This document shows positions 1-9,244 of a stretch of DNA of 64,000 bases, piece by piece. The stretch covers positions 216,252-280,251 of the forward strand of contig NZ_HG428743.1 of NCBI RefSeq assembly GCF_000380245.2, written 5' to 3'. The stretch's first letter is position 1. Each line of letters opens with the position of its first letter. Both the position numbers and the translations under genes were made by a program. The notes beneath the pieces were generated by a model, which was not told the DNA's origin, did not search any database, and saw only the letters and a program-made list of their open reading frames with translations. Origin of the DNA: Bacillus massiliigorillae. Its GTDB lineage: Bacteria; Bacillota; Bacilli; Bacillales; DSM-1321.

Positions 1-1110
1 TCTCCCGTCGCATTCGCATCCGCATCTGATGTTGATGTTGAATCGGCATCTCCCGTCGCATTCGCATCTGCATCTGATGTTGACGTGGAATCCGCATCTC
101 CCGTCGCATTCGCATCGGCATCTGATGTTGATGTTGAATCGGCATCTCCCGTCGCATTCGCATCTGCGTCTGATGTTGATGTTGAATCGGCATCTCCCGT
201 CGCATTCGCATCTGCGTCTGATGTGGACGTGGAATCTGCGTCTCCCGTCGCATTCGCATCGGCATCTGATGTTGATGTTGAATCGGCATCTCCCGTCGCG
301 GTCGCATCTGCATCTGATGTTGATGTTGAATCTGCATCTCCCGTCGCGGTCGCATCTGCATCTGATGTTGATGTTGAATCGGCATCTCCCGTCGCATTTG
401 CATCTGATCTTGAATCTGCGTCTGATGTTGATGTTGAATCGGCATCTCCCGTCGCATTCGCATCTGCATCTGATGTTGATGTTGAATCTGCATCTGATGT
501 GGACGTGGAATCGGCATCTCCCGTCGCAGTTGCATCCGCATCTGATGTGGACGTGGAATCTGCATCTCCCGTCGCATTCGCATCTGCGTCTGATGTTGAT
601 GTTGAATCGGCATCTCCTGTCGCAGTTGCATCTGCATCTGATGTGGACGTGGAATCGGCATCTCCCGTCGCATTTGCATCCGCATCTGATGTTGATGTTG
701 AATCTGCATCTCCCGTCGCATTCGCATCTGCGTCTGATGTTGATGTTGAATCGGCATCTCCCGTCGCATTCGCATCTGCGTCTGATGTTGACGTGGAATC
801 TGCGTCTCCTGTCGCATTCGCATCTGATCTTGAATCTGCGTCTGATGCGGACGTGGAATCTGCGTCTCCTGTCGCATTCGCATCTGATCTTGAATCTGCG
901 TCTGATGTTGACGTGGAATCTGCATCTCCTGTCGCATTCGCATCTGCATCTGATGTTGACGTGGAATCTGCGTCTCCTGTCGCATTCGCATCTGATCTTG
1001 AATCTGCGTCTGATGTTGACGTGGAATCAGCATCTCCTGTCGCATTCGCATCCGCATCCGATGTTGACGTGGAATCGGCATCTCCTGTCGCATTCGCATC
1101 TGCATCTGAT
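1..1110. repeat. 48-bp tandem coding repeat array
   Basis: About 22 direct repeats of 48 bp, each carrying the TCTCC(C/T)GTCGC core. Some units lose or gain 12 or 24 bp, always multiples of three, so the minus-strand frame is kept. From about 1110 to 1460 the array changes to shorter related units, suggesting stepwise expansion from the N-terminal side of the gene. Copy number is likely to vary between strains and is vulnerable to assembly collapse. Confidence 0.9.
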
Positions 1111-1589
1111 GTTGAATTTGCGTCTGATGTCGCATCTGCGTCTGAGGTTGAATTTGCATCTGATGTCGCATCGGCATCTGATGTTGAATCTGCGTCTGAG
1201 GTTGAGTCAGCATCTGATGTTGAATTTGCGTCTGATGTCGCATCTGCGTCTGAGGTTGAATTTGCATCTGATGTCGCATCGGCATCTGATGTTGAATCTG
1301 CATCTGAGGTTGAATTTGCATCTGATGTCGCATCTGCGTCTGAGGTGGCATCTGCATCTGATGTTGAATTTGCGTCTGATGTCGCATCTGCGTCTGAGGT
1401 TGAATTTGCATCTGACTTTGAATCTGCGTCTGACTTTGAATTTGCATCTGACTTTGAAGCTGCATCAGCTGTCGCAGTTGCATCGTTGCATATATCAATT
1501 ATCCATGGCTTAAAAGCATTGCATCGTTTACAATTTTTCTCTAGATCTTCACATTTGCATCTACAAAATCTACATATACAATTACTCAT
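1..1589 (-). CDS. Cys-rich N-terminus plus long Asp/Ala/Ser/Thr repeat protein (partial, runs off left edge)
   Basis: Not recognised as a named family. The ATG at 1589-1587 is preceded by an AAGAAGG ribosome binding site about 7 nt upstream. The first ~35 residues are unique and Cys-rich: MSNCICRFCRCKC, then a CKRCNAFKPW segment. From about residue 40 the protein turns into DA/SDA repeats. Residues ~40-160 use short S-T/K-S-D-A-x-A/S units. The rest, to the window edge, is at least 22 copies of a 16-residue unit (DADSTSTSDADANATG) encoded by 48-bp tandem DNA repeats. No stop appears in this frame over 529 codons, so the C-terminus lies beyond the window. The plus strand is also open through the repeat, but those readings have no ribosome site and no non-repeat domain. 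Acidic, probably disordered; a spore-surface or matrix role is inference from the Cys-rich head and from other spore-coat genes in the window. Confidence 0.72.
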   Translation of the reverse strand, partial: MSNCICRFCRCKCEDLEKNCKRCNAFKPWIIDICNDATATADAASKSDANSKSDADSKSDANSTSDADATSDANSTSDADATSDADATSDANSTSDADSTSDADATSDANSTSDADATSDANSTSDADSTSDADSTSDADATSDANSTSDADATSDANSTSDADANATGDADSTSTSDADANATGDADSTSTSDADSRSDANATGDADSTSTSDADANATGDADSTSTSDADSRSDANATGDADSTSASDADSRSDANATGDADSTSTSDADANATGDADSTSTSDADANATGDADSTSTSDADANATGDADSTSTSDADATATGDADSTSTSDADANATGDADSTSTSDADATATGDADSTSTSDADSTSTSDADANATGDADSTSTSDADSRSDANATGDADSTSTSDADATATGDADSTSTSDADATATGDADSTSTSDADANATGDADSTSTSDADANATGDADSTSTSDADANATGDADSTSTSDADANATGDADSTSTSDADANATGDADSTSTSDADANATG

Positions 1590-1704
1590 CCAGAAACCTT
1601 CTTTCTCAATAAATAGTCAAGTTGAAAAAAATATATAACTTGACCCTATAGCATATGATTTTGTAAATGATTGATATAGGTTGTCTGACTATATCATCAA
1701 TTTA

Positions 1705-1845
1705 TTAGTCTAAAAAGAAAAAGACTGTTTTTAGGAGAATAACTAAGGTTTTATATATCAAGGGATAGTTAATTTGGATTTTTAGAAGAGCATATTGGGC
1801 TATAATTCTATCTCTTTTTTCTACATTTTCTATATCGCCATTCAT
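1705..1845 (-). other. Weak candidate small ORF or gene remnant in the 1640-1993 gap
   Basis: A 46-residue reading frame with protein-like composition (RDRIIAQYALLKIQINYPLIYK core), but its start at 1845 has no ribosome binding site. It could be the tail of a decayed gene. The rest of 1640-1993 is AT-rich and shows nothing else I can support. Confidence 0.22.
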
Positions 1846-1993
1846 ATTATTTTCAAAGAGCTCAACCTTTCCGCCCCCAAGATACTTCCTAGACAGAATA
1901 AATGAAAATTGTAAGGTAAAGCTATGAATACTCTTATACCTCATCTTTTTCATATTCGAAAGTAGATGTATTTTGGACAAGGAGCTCAACCAT

Positions 1994-2683
1994 ATGGAAC
2001 ATAACTTCAGGAAATACTTCTCCTTATCACCTAACTCGCTGATGATGGCCATAATCTTAGCATTAGTGGGAGGATTTTTAGATGCTTATACGTATATCAC
2101 TAGAGATGGAGTGTTTGCGACGGCACAAACGGGGAATACAGTATTGTTTGCGGTGAGGGCTGCCAGTACGGAATATAGTGGAGCCATCCAAAACATACCG
2201 CCTTTTGTAGCTTTTATCGCTGGGGTCTTAGCAGCAGAATATATAAAGGATAAACATACTAGCCACAGACGAGCTGTCCTACTATTAGAATTCTCGATTT
2301 TATTTATAGTCGGATGGTTACCTAACAGTGTACCTAATATGCTTATCACCATGTGTATTGCGTTTGTATCTTCCTTACAAATTGCTACCTTCAATAAATT
2401 AGATAAATGGAGCTATAATTCTACCATCACAACAGGAAATCTCCGGACTGCAGCGCAAGCTTCCTATGCTGCATTCGTCGGACATGATCCAGAATCCCGG
2501 AGAAAATTTATAGGTTTTACAGCTATCATTACCTCCTTTATCTGTGGTGCTTTAATCGGAACATTCTTTAGTACCTATCTCGGAAACACATCCATCTGGA
2601 TAGCAGCTGGAATTATACTCATTACCGTGATTCTATATCACAGAAACGTAGAAAACACGAAAGCACCTCTTGAGAAAACATGA
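1994..2683 (+). CDS. DUF1275 (YoaK-type) membrane protein
   Basis: A 229-residue integral membrane protein with about six hydrophobic segments. It matches the DUF1275/YoaK family by its opening LALVGGFLDAYTYITRDGVFATAQTGN and the later TITTGNLRTAAQA motif. The family is widespread in bacteria and its substrate is unknown. I place the start at ATG 1994 because AAGGAG at 1979-1984 sits 9 nt upstream; an in-frame TTG at 1973 would lie upstream of that site. It is a single-gene unit, with the next gene on the opposite strand. Confidence 0.85.
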   Translation: MEHNFRKYFSLSPNSLMMAIILALVGGFLDAYTYITRDGVFATAQTGNTVLFAVRAASTEYSGAIQNIPPFVAFIAGVLAAEYIKDKHTSHRRAVLLLEFSILFIVGWLPNSVPNMLITMCIAFVSSLQIATFNKLDKWSYNSTITTGNLRTAAQASYAAFVGHDPESRRKFIGFTAIITSFICGALIGTFFSTYLGNTSIWIAAGIILITVILYHRNVENTKAPLEKT

Positions 2684-2759
2684 TGCAACATTCTTTTAGA
2701 CTCTTCCTAATAGGCATCGTCTATTGGCTGAAGGTCTTTTTCTTTTTTATCCAACACAG

Positions 2760-2800
2760 TTTGTCGCATAAAAAAAAGCTGCCTAAATGACAGCCTTATG
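2760..2800 (-). terminator. Intrinsic terminator, copy of the dispersed repeat hairpin
   Basis: Read on the minus strand, GGCTGTCATTTAGGCAGC is followed by a run of eight T and then ATGCGAC. It lies about 70 nt beyond the stop of the minus-strand gene ending at 2869. The sequence matches the hairpin module of the dispersed repeat described at 27632, 39292 and 55121. Confidence 0.75.
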
Positions 2801-2868
2801 TATACAATGTAATTTCAATAATCTAAGGTTGCTCTAATGCCTTATAAAAATTTAATTAAGAATGACAT

Positions 2869-3294
2869 TTATCTTTCTAAAAGCAGATAATCTTTCGATT
2901 TAGCTATTGAAATATCATTTTTATAAGCAAAATCAAGCAAGTCTATATATACGTTTTCTGGTGCGAAATGAAAAATTCGAATGTTTATTCCTTTTCTAAC
3001 TTGTATGACGGCACATTTAGAAGCCCAGCCAACTCGTTTAAACTTAATTCCATTGATTTGATTAGGGTCTATTACTTTTTTATAGAGGGGCCATCCAAAA
3101 AAGATGATTTGATACGTCAAATAACCTTCTTTTATCTCAAATATATATTTGATGAATAATGATCCAATAATGCATATAACAAGTACCATTTGAAGGTAAA
3201 TTAGCCACTCAGGAATACCTTTCACTAGAATAGAATACACACTAAATGCCAATAATAGTAAAATTCCTCTTTGAGTTCTTGCAAGGTATACCAA
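2869..3294 (-). CDS. Small membrane protein with PH-like tail
   Basis: Hypothetical 141-residue protein. Two hydrophobic segments (about residues 10-30 and 32-52) are followed by a soluble C-terminal half of alternating short beta-like stretches (YLTYQIIFFGWPLYKKV onward). This resembles bacterial PH-domain membrane proteins, but I cannot name a family. The start is TTG at 3294, chosen because GGAGG lies about 7 nt upstream and there is no closer ATG. A hairpin terminator lies downstream at 2760-2800. Confidence 0.62.
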   Translation of the reverse strand: MVYLARTQRGILLLLAFSVYSILVKGIPEWLIYLQMVLVICIIGSLFIKYIFEIKEGYLTYQIIFFGWPLYKKVIDPNQINGIKFKRVGWASKCAVIQVRKGINIRIFHFAPENVYIDLLDFAYKNDISIAKSKDYLLLER

Positions 3295-3567
3295 GTAAAT
3301 CCCTCCTCACCCACACATTTTAACATATATATCCGATTTATATATTGACCTATTTGCCTTGTTTGCGCGTAATGAACATCAATATCCTTGCGTTTTTTAT
3401 CTTTGGAAAATGAATCTGCTTTATACATAGCGAAACACTTGTTCTTAAGGTAAAATATAACTACATTGATTACTTTTTGAAAATTGAAGATTTAGAGTTG
3501 TGACCGGAAATACACCTGGCACATAAAACTTTCGGGGAAAAAATCCATAAAGAAGGAAGTGTAAACG

Positions 3568-4275
3568 ATGAATTTCGATATGGTTATGCAGGAACTAGAA
3601 GCCCTTGGCAAGGAACGAACGAAAAAAATATACATATCCAATGGTGCACACGAGCCTCTTTTTGGCGTGGCTACAGGTGCAATGAAGCCAATAGCTAAGA
3701 AAATTAAAATAAATCAACCTTTAGCTGAAGAGCTTTATGCTACAGGGAACTACGACGCCATGTACGTTGCAGGAATTATCGCTGATCCAAAAGGAATGAC
3801 TGAGTCGGACTTTGATCGTTGGATCGATTCTGCCTATTTTTATATGCTGTCTGATTATGTGGTAGCCGTAACTTTAGCTGAAGCAGATATTGCACAAGAA
3901 GTTGCTGATAAATGGATTGCAAGTGGCGAAGAGCTGAGAATGTCAGCAGGCTGGAGTTGCTACTGTTGGCTTTTAGGAAATCGTAAAGACGATGAGTTTT
4001 CGGAAAGCAAGATTGCTAATATGCTTGAATTGGTGAAAAATACGATTCACGACTCACCAGAACGAACGAAATCTGCTATGAATAATTTTTTATATACTGT
4101 TGGTTTTTCATACTTACCACTTCATGAAAAAGCACTCGAAACTGCCAAAGAAGTAGGTCCAGTAGAAATCAAACGTGGCAATAAAAAAAGTAGTTTCGTA
4201 AACGCTTATGAAAGTATTCAAAAAGAAGTAGATAGAGGAAAGATTGGTTTCAAACGTAAATATGTAAGATGTTAA
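3568..4275 (+). CDS. DNA alkylation repair protein (AlkD-like, HEAT repeats)
   Basis: A 235-residue all-helical protein matching the AlkD-related DNA alkylation repair family. That family removes bulky or positively charged alkylated bases using tandem HEAT-like repeats. Recognisable stretches are PIAKKIKINQPLAEELYATG near residue 40, the DYVVAVTLAEADIAQEVADKW helix pair, and WSCYCWLLG near 130. An AAGGAAG ribosome site precedes the ATG. The next gene (DUF4256) starts about 50 nt after this stop with its own ribosome site, so the two may be co-transcribed. Confidence 0.8.
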   Translation: MNFDMVMQELEALGKERTKKIYISNGAHEPLFGVATGAMKPIAKKIKINQPLAEELYATGNYDAMYVAGIIADPKGMTESDFDRWIDSAYFYMLSDYVVAVTLAEADIAQEVADKWIASGEELRMSAGWSCYCWLLGNRKDDEFSESKIANMLELVKNTIHDSPERTKSAMNNFLYTVGFSYLPLHEKALETAKEVGPVEIKRGNKKSSFVNAYESIQKEVDRGKIGFKRKYVRC

Positions 4276-4326
4276 ACATTCGAAGTATTTAGGACACTAT
4301 ACCATTATGAATAAGGGGAAATTGAT

Positions 4327-4893
4327 ATGACAAATCCACATACAGAGTTATCAATAGAACAACGTGAAGAACTTCTCAGTACCTTAAATACTCGTTTTGA
4401 GAAAAACATGAACCGCCATGAAGGTCTTGAATGGGCTAACGTACAAGCTAAGCTCGAAGCTAATACTAAAAAACTATGGTCGCTTAACAAAATGGAAGGA
4501 ACCGGCGGCGAACCAGATGTTGTGGGATATGATGAAGAGTCAGACGAATACATTTTTTATGATTGTTCAGCAGAAAGCCCTAAAGGTCGCAGAAGTGTTT
4601 GTTACGACCTTGAAGCACTAGAATCAAGAAAAAAACACAAGCCCGAAAACAATGCTATAGATATGGCAACTGCCATGGGCATTGAACTTTTAACAAAAGA
4701 ACAATACCGAGAGCTACAGCAACTTGGAAATTTCGATATGAAAACGTCGAGCTGGGTGCAAACACCTGCCAATATTAGAAATCTCGGCGGTGCCATCTTT
4801 TGTGATCGTCGCTACGATACGGTCTTTACGTACCATAATGGAGCAGACTCCTACTATGCTGCAAGAGGTTTTCGTGGTGCGCTGAGAGTTTAG
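4327..4893 (+). CDS. DUF4256 domain-containing protein
   Basis: A soluble 188-residue protein of the DUF4256 family. Its characteristic pattern includes LSTLNTRFEKNMNRH near the N-terminus, GEPDVVGYD, FYDCSAESPKGRRS and a C-terminal GGAIFCDRRYDTVFTYHNGA. Function is unknown. AAGGGGAAATTGAT precedes the ATG. It sits directly downstream of the alkylation repair gene on the same strand, so a joint transcript is plausible. Confidence 0.85.
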   Translation: MTNPHTELSIEQREELLSTLNTRFEKNMNRHEGLEWANVQAKLEANTKKLWSLNKMEGTGGEPDVVGYDEESDEYIFYDCSAESPKGRRSVCYDLEALESRKKHKPENNAIDMATAMGIELLTKEQYRELQQLGNFDMKTSSWVQTPANIRNLGGAIFCDRRYDTVFTYHNGADSYYAARGFRGALRV

Positions 4894-5078
4894 TTTTTGG
4901 ATAGACAGTTAAAAGAGCCTATCACATGAAGAAAGGCTTTACTTTCATTCTTTAAACATCGGATGCAATAGCTGAAAAAGCTGTCATTGAGGCAGCTTTT
5001 TCAGCTATAACTTTACTCTGTTTGTATAACAAAAAAAGAACTGACTTATATCAGTTCTCATCTTTATCTAAACCGGCC

Positions 5079-5618
5079 TTAAGATATACTTTTTATTACT
5101 TTTGCTGGATTCCCAGCTACTACTGTATTAGCAGGAACATCTTTCGTAACAACGGACCCAGCTGCCACAACGGAATTATCACCAATAGACACCCCAGCTA
5201 AGACTACAGAGCTACCACCAATCCAAACATCATTTCCAATATGTATCGGGATTGCGTAACCACTCTTGTTTCTATCCTTTGGCTCGATTGAATGACCAGC
5301 TGTATATAAGCCTACATTTGGACCAATCATGCAGTTGTTTCCGATTTTCACTTCTGCCATATCTAAAATCGTACAATTATAGCCCGCATAGAAATTGTCA
5401 CCAACATGAATATTGTAACCTAAGTCACAATGAAAATTATGCTCAATACTTGGGTTTATTCCAACTTTCCCAAATAGTTCATTAATGATTTCTATTTTTT
5501 TATCGATTTCGTCAGGAGAAGAATAGTTATACTCCTGAACGAGCTTATGCGCAATCATATTTTGTAGCTTGAGTTCTTCCGTACCTCGTTCATAATAAAT
5601 TTTTTTGTTTTCCTCCAT
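5079..5618 (-). CDS. maa: Sugar O-acetyltransferase (maltose/galactoside acetyltransferase family)
   Basis: A 179-residue hexapeptide-repeat acetyltransferase that transfers acetyl from acetyl-CoA to sugars such as maltose or galactosides. The N-terminal domain (residues ~5-55, YYERGTEELKLQNMIAHKLV) is the Maa/LacA cap. The rest is left-handed beta-helix repeats (IGNNCMIGPNVG, IGNDVWIGG, IGDNSVVAAGSVV). The probable catalytic His lies in YTAGHSIEP. It ends with the usual VPANTVVAGNPAKVIK loop. Start: the ATG at 5618 has AAAGGGG 7 nt upstream, whereas the ATG at 5624 almost touches it. A hairpin at about 5040-5062 follows the gene. Confidence 0.87.
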   Translation of the reverse strand: MEENKKIYYERGTEELKLQNMIAHKLVQEYNYSSPDEIDKKIEIINELFGKVGINPSIEHNFHCDLGYNIHVGDNFYAGYNCTILDMAEVKIGNNCMIGPNVGLYTAGHSIEPKDRNKSGYAIPIHIGNDVWIGGSSVVLAGVSIGDNSVVAAGSVVTKDVPANTVVAGNPAKVIKSIS

Positions 5619-5853
5619 ATTCATACCCCTTTCTTAAGATGTTAAGAAGATAACATATAATTCATATTCCCAAAGATTCTACTAGAACTAGCACCGTTTG
5701 TACAACAAAAAAAAGCGACATATCTCCATTCTTTTGGGATACAGTTCATATTAGTAACACTTGCGAAATGATTGAATCTATACTTATGATATTAGAATTA
5801 AGTTACAATCTAACAAAATAGTTCCAAGTAAAAATGGAAAGGAGAGACCGACT

Positions 5854-7899
5854 ATGTCCTCTTTTGTTGATAGCCCAAATGGTATTTTCCCTTCAGTTTG
5901 TTCACTAGACTGTCCGGATCAATGCGGGTTACTCCTACATAAAAAGAATGGAAAAATTGTTAAGGTCGAGGGTGATCCAAATCATCCAGTTACGAAAGGT
6001 TTTATCTGCAACAAAGTACGAAATATGACTGAACGAATCTATGATGAGAAACGATTAAAATATCCCATGAAGCGCATCGGTGCGAAAGGAGAAGGAAAAT
6101 TTGCCCGAATAAGCTGGGAAGAAGCTATTGAAACGATTACTACCCGTTGGAAGTCGTTGTTACAAAACGATGGTGCCGAAAGTATTCTACCCTACAGCTT
6201 CTATGGAAATATGGGAAACCTTACTGCTGAAGGCATGGACCGTCGCTTCTTCAATCGATTAGGAGCTTCACGGCTTGATAGAGCTATCTGTAACTCAGCT
6301 GGCTCCATTGGTTATAACTATACAATGGGTGGCAGTTATGGCACCGACCCTGAGGATACCATCCACGCGAAGCTATTTATATTTTGGGGCATTAATGCGG
6401 TTAGTACCAACATGCATCAAGTCACTATTGCCCAACAAGCTCGGAAACAACATGGAGCTAAAATCATTGTTATTGATGTCCATAAAAATAAAACAGCTAA
6501 ATTAGCAGATTGGTTTATTCCTATTTTACCAGGGACTGATACGGCTCTAGCTTTAGGGATTATGCATGTTTTATTTGCCGAGAACATGATTGATTCCTCA
6601 TTTCTAGAGCAATTTACAATCGGGCATGAAGAGCTGCGTGAACATGTTGCACAGTATGACCCTACTACTGTTTCAAAAATTACTGGGATACCGGCGGAGG
6701 ATATTGTTCAACTTGCTAGAATGTATGGAAAAACATCCCCATCGTTTATTCGAATTGGGAATGGTCCACAGCACCACGACAATGGCGGTATGTTCGTTAG
6801 AACGGTTTCTTGCCTTCCAGCTTTAACCGGACAGTGGCTAGTAAAAGGAGGCGGAGCGATTAAAGGAAACTCCTCCTACCTGTCTTACAATTCTCGTAAT
6901 TTACAGCGACCTGATTTGTTAAAAAACAAAAAAACACGAGTAATTAATATGAACTTGCTTGGAGAAGCCTTGCTTACGTTAGAGCCACCTGTTAAATCGC
7001 TCTATGTATATGGAACTAATCCAGCCGTTGTTGCGCCAGCTGGCAATAAAGTTCGAGAAGGATTGAAAAAGCAAGACTTATTTACAGTTGTCCATGATTT
7101 ATTTTTAACGGAAACAGCACTTTATGCAGACATTGTACTACCAGCGACATCTTCCTTTGAAAATACGGATTTTTACGCGTCATATTGGCATCACTATATT
7201 CAGCTTCAACAGCCTGTAATCGAGCCATTCGAGGAAGCAAAGTCAAACGTTGAGGTGTTTCGACTACTAGCGAAAGGAATGGGATTCACCGAAACAGCCT
7301 TTGATGATACAGAAGCAGAATTAATTAATCAATCGCTTGATTATCCTAGGAATCCTTATATTAAAGAAATAGATTACGAAACTTTGAGGGAACATCATTA
7401 TGTTAAGGCGAAGGTACAATTTCCTGCCACCCTCTCAACCCCAAGTGGAAAAATCGAATTATATTCAGAAAAAATGAAAAGAGATGGACATCCTCCATTA
7501 CCAACCTATATACCTTTGAAAAATGACTCTGATCATTCTTTTCAATTTATAGCAGCGCCTAATCATAACTTTTTAAATTCAACATTTGCGAATCAGGCGA
7601 AGCATACTAGACTTGAAAAAGAACCTGAAGTGTTTTTAAACGACAATGATGCCGATCAATTAGGACTAAAAAATGGAGAGCATGTTCGAGTTTGGAATGA
7701 CCAAGGAGAATGCATACTTAAAGCGAATGTTGGCGACAGTGTTCTTCCAGGAGTCGCTGTTACCCAAGGTCTTTGGGGAGCAGACAAAGACACAAAGCAA
7801 CTGGTTAACTCCCTTACTCCCGATCGTATCGCAGATATGGGCGGTGGAGCCACTTTCTTCTCAGGGAGAGTTTCCATCGAAAAAATAACTAGTGCCTAA
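5854..7899 (+). CDS. yoaE: Molybdopterin-dependent oxidoreductase (YoaE-like, DMSO reductase family)
   Basis: A 681-residue cytoplasmic member of the molybdopterin oxidoreductase superfamily, matching B. subtilis YoaE in length and layout. Residues 16-52 form a [4Fe-4S] motif (C16, C20, C24, C52). A Cys in RAICNSAGS (about residue 148) is placed where the Mo ligand sits in related enzymes. The C-terminal molydop-binding domain (about 560-675) includes AAPNHNFLNSTF and VTQGLWG. No partner electron-transfer subunit or cofactor gene is adjacent. Substrate unknown; formate-dehydrogenase-like annotations would be guesses. GGAAAGGAGAG precedes the ATG. Confidence 0.85.
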   Translation: MSSFVDSPNGIFPSVCSLDCPDQCGLLLHKKNGKIVKVEGDPNHPVTKGFICNKVRNMTERIYDEKRLKYPMKRIGAKGEGKFARISWEEAIETITTRWKSLLQNDGAESILPYSFYGNMGNLTAEGMDRRFFNRLGASRLDRAICNSAGSIGYNYTMGGSYGTDPEDTIHAKLFIFWGINAVSTNMHQVTIAQQARKQHGAKIIVIDVHKNKTAKLADWFIPILPGTDTALALGIMHVLFAENMIDSSFLEQFTIGHEELREHVAQYDPTTVSKITGIPAEDIVQLARMYGKTSPSFIRIGNGPQHHDNGGMFVRTVSCLPALTGQWLVKGGGAIKGNSSYLSYNSRNLQRPDLLKNKKTRVINMNLLGEALLTLEPPVKSLYVYGTNPAVVAPAGNKVREGLKKQDLFTVVHDLFLTETALYADIVLPATSSFENTDFYASYWHHYIQLQQPVIEPFEEAKSNVEVFRLLAKGMGFTETAFDDTEAELINQSLDYPRNPYIKEIDYETLREHHYVKAKVQFPATLSTPSGKIELYSEKMKRDGHPPLPTYIPLKNDSDHSFQFIAAPNHNFLNSTFANQAKHTRLEKEPEVFLNDNDADQLGLKNGEHVRVWNDQGECILKANVGDSVLPGVAVTQGLWGADKDTKQLVNSLTPDRIADMGGGATFFSGRVSIEKITSA

Positions 7900-7940
7900 T
7901 ACTAATACAAGTCAAAATGGGGCTGTCTCATAAGTTCCGA

Positions 7941-7993
7941 AAATAAAAACAGGTGTAGGAAAACAAATTGTTTTTCTACACCTGTTTTTATTA
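7941..7993. terminator. Bidirectional terminator between yoaE and the VanZ gene
   Basis: Perfect 14-bp arms (AAAAACAGGTGTAG at 7945-7958 and its complement at 7976-7989), with A-runs on one side and T-runs on the other. It can serve both convergent genes. Confidence 0.85.
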
Positions 7994-8034
7994 TTTCATT
8001 TTTAATAAACAAATCTTTCAAAATAGGATTAAGA

Positions 8035-8544
8035 TTAGTTAACAATCACTAGGATGATGACTAATAACAGTATGGGAATTCCAACAATCATTGATAATGT
8101 AGAGATTGCCATTTTTATTTTTTCATCCGTTTTAAGAATCTTAGCAAATATCTTGTATATCCCTATACCAAATACGCCACCTAATGTATTCAGTATGACA
8201 TCATCTATATCTGTTGCACCTCTAGCAAAAATAAATTGCATAACCTCTATAAAAATACTTGAACCAATAATCAATAATATACATTTCGTTAAAGAGAGAT
8301 TTTTACTGTGAACCAGGATGTAAATCCCGATTGGAATGAACATTAATACATTTCCCCAAATATTCATATCAACTAATCTATACTCACCAAATCCATTATC
8401 CACCATAATATATTCCTTAATAGAATGAAAAGGAATCATATTAATACTTCTTAGACTATCTCTGGAAAAAAATACGGTATCAACCAGTAAAAAAATATAA
8501 AACAGTAAAATAAGCCAATATATAATTCCTAAGCTTTTTTTCAT
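8035..8544 (-). CDS. VanZ family membrane protein
   Basis: A 169-residue protein with about five membrane segments and the VanZ signature: NMIPFHSIKEY, NIWGNVLMFIPIGIYI, FIEVMQFIFARGATDIDDVILNTLGG. VanZ proteins are linked to low-level teicoplanin resistance in enterococci, but most homologues have unknown roles in the envelope. The start has GAAAGAAGG upstream. Upstream DNA carries TTAAG boxes (see 8589-8636) that could bind a response regulator. Confidence 0.88.
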   Translation of the reverse strand: MKKSLGIIYWLILLFYIFLLVDTVFFSRDSLRSINMIPFHSIKEYIMVDNGFGEYRLVDMNIWGNVLMFIPIGIYILVHSKNLSLTKCILLIIGSSIFIEVMQFIFARGATDIDDVILNTLGGVFGIGIYKIFAKILKTDEKIKMAISTLSMIVGIPILLLVIILVIVN

Positions 8545-8588
8545 ATAAATGCCTTCTTTCTAATCTCACTACTATTATTTTCACAGAA

Positions 8589-8636
8589 AAATCTTAAGAA
8601 TCTCGCATTATAAATCTTAAGTAAATATTAAGATTT
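8589..8636 (-). promoter_or_regulatory. TTAAG direct/inverted boxes upstream of the VanZ gene
   Basis: AAATCTTAA occurs at 8589-8597 and 8612-8620, and its complement at 8628-8636. TTAAG at 8617 and 8628 are 11 bp apart, the helical spacing used by OmpR/PhoB-family regulators. The regulator is not in the window. The rest of 8545-8938 holds only AT-rich DNA and a fragment of the dispersed repeat near 8685-8740. Confidence 0.4.
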
Positions 8637-8938
8637 TAATAATAGAAAGAGATGCCTTGTTGTTCTATCTTTTTCTTTTAGCTGCATAATAAAAAGGAAC
8701 TTTGAATCACAGCCCCTTTTCGCATTAACCCCTTTTTATTCAAAAAGCTTTTTCTTATTATTAATTTCTTAATTTAACTCTTATTCCATCTTGATATGCG
8801 AAAATTTTGATCAGCCCTTGCACCCGTTCATTCGACGTGTAGTTATTCAAAAGTATCTCTATGTTCCAAAATAGTGTATATGTTATAATTAAGTGTAATA
8901 TTACACTTTTAAATAAACAATAACGGAGAGTGTCTTCT

Positions 8939-9241
8939 ATGAATTGGCTAGCAAATATCGGGATGGATTTATATATTTTGTATATACCTATTATAAGTAT
9001 TATCGTATCAACCTATCTATCTAGTAAAATCAAGAAAGGCTGGATGGCACCTGCTTTAACGTTTCTTTTAGGCATCGCTTTATGTACTTTAGTGAATTTT
9101 GTTTTTGAATTATCTTCACACACGCCTGTGAGATTCAACTACATATTTACTCAAATGTCTTTAATGATAGGGGTTTCTTCGTTCTTCATTTCTAGTATTA
9201 TCACTTTTGCTTTATATATTTTCAAGAACAGAAATAATTAA
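8939..9241 (+). CDS. Small hypothetical membrane protein
   Basis: Not recognised. A 100-residue protein with three hydrophobic segments (about residues 10-28, 38-55 and 75-95) and a short Lys-rich loop (SSKIKKGW). The ATG at 8939 is preferred over an upstream GTG at 8930 because GGAGAG at 8925-8930 is correctly spaced only for 8939. It is followed by a 17-bp perfect hairpin shared with the convergent sulfur gene. Confidence 0.65.
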   Translation: MNWLANIGMDLYILYIPIISIIVSTYLSSKIKKGWMAPALTFLLGIALCTLVNFVFELSSHTPVRFNYIFTQMSLMIGVSSFFISSIITFALYIFKNRNN

Positions 9242-9244
9242 CTA

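Noticed and set aside
29..1638. Two long plus-strand open frames over the first 1.6 kb (Leu/His-rich and Ser/Val/Ala-rich repeat proteins)
   Set aside because: They exist only because the 48-bp repeat has no stops in those frames. They lack ribosome sites and a non-repeat domain; the minus frame has both.
1973..1993. TTG 1973 start for the DUF1275 protein
   Set aside because: The AAGGAG site at 1979-1984 would be inside the gene; it is correctly spaced for ATG 1994.
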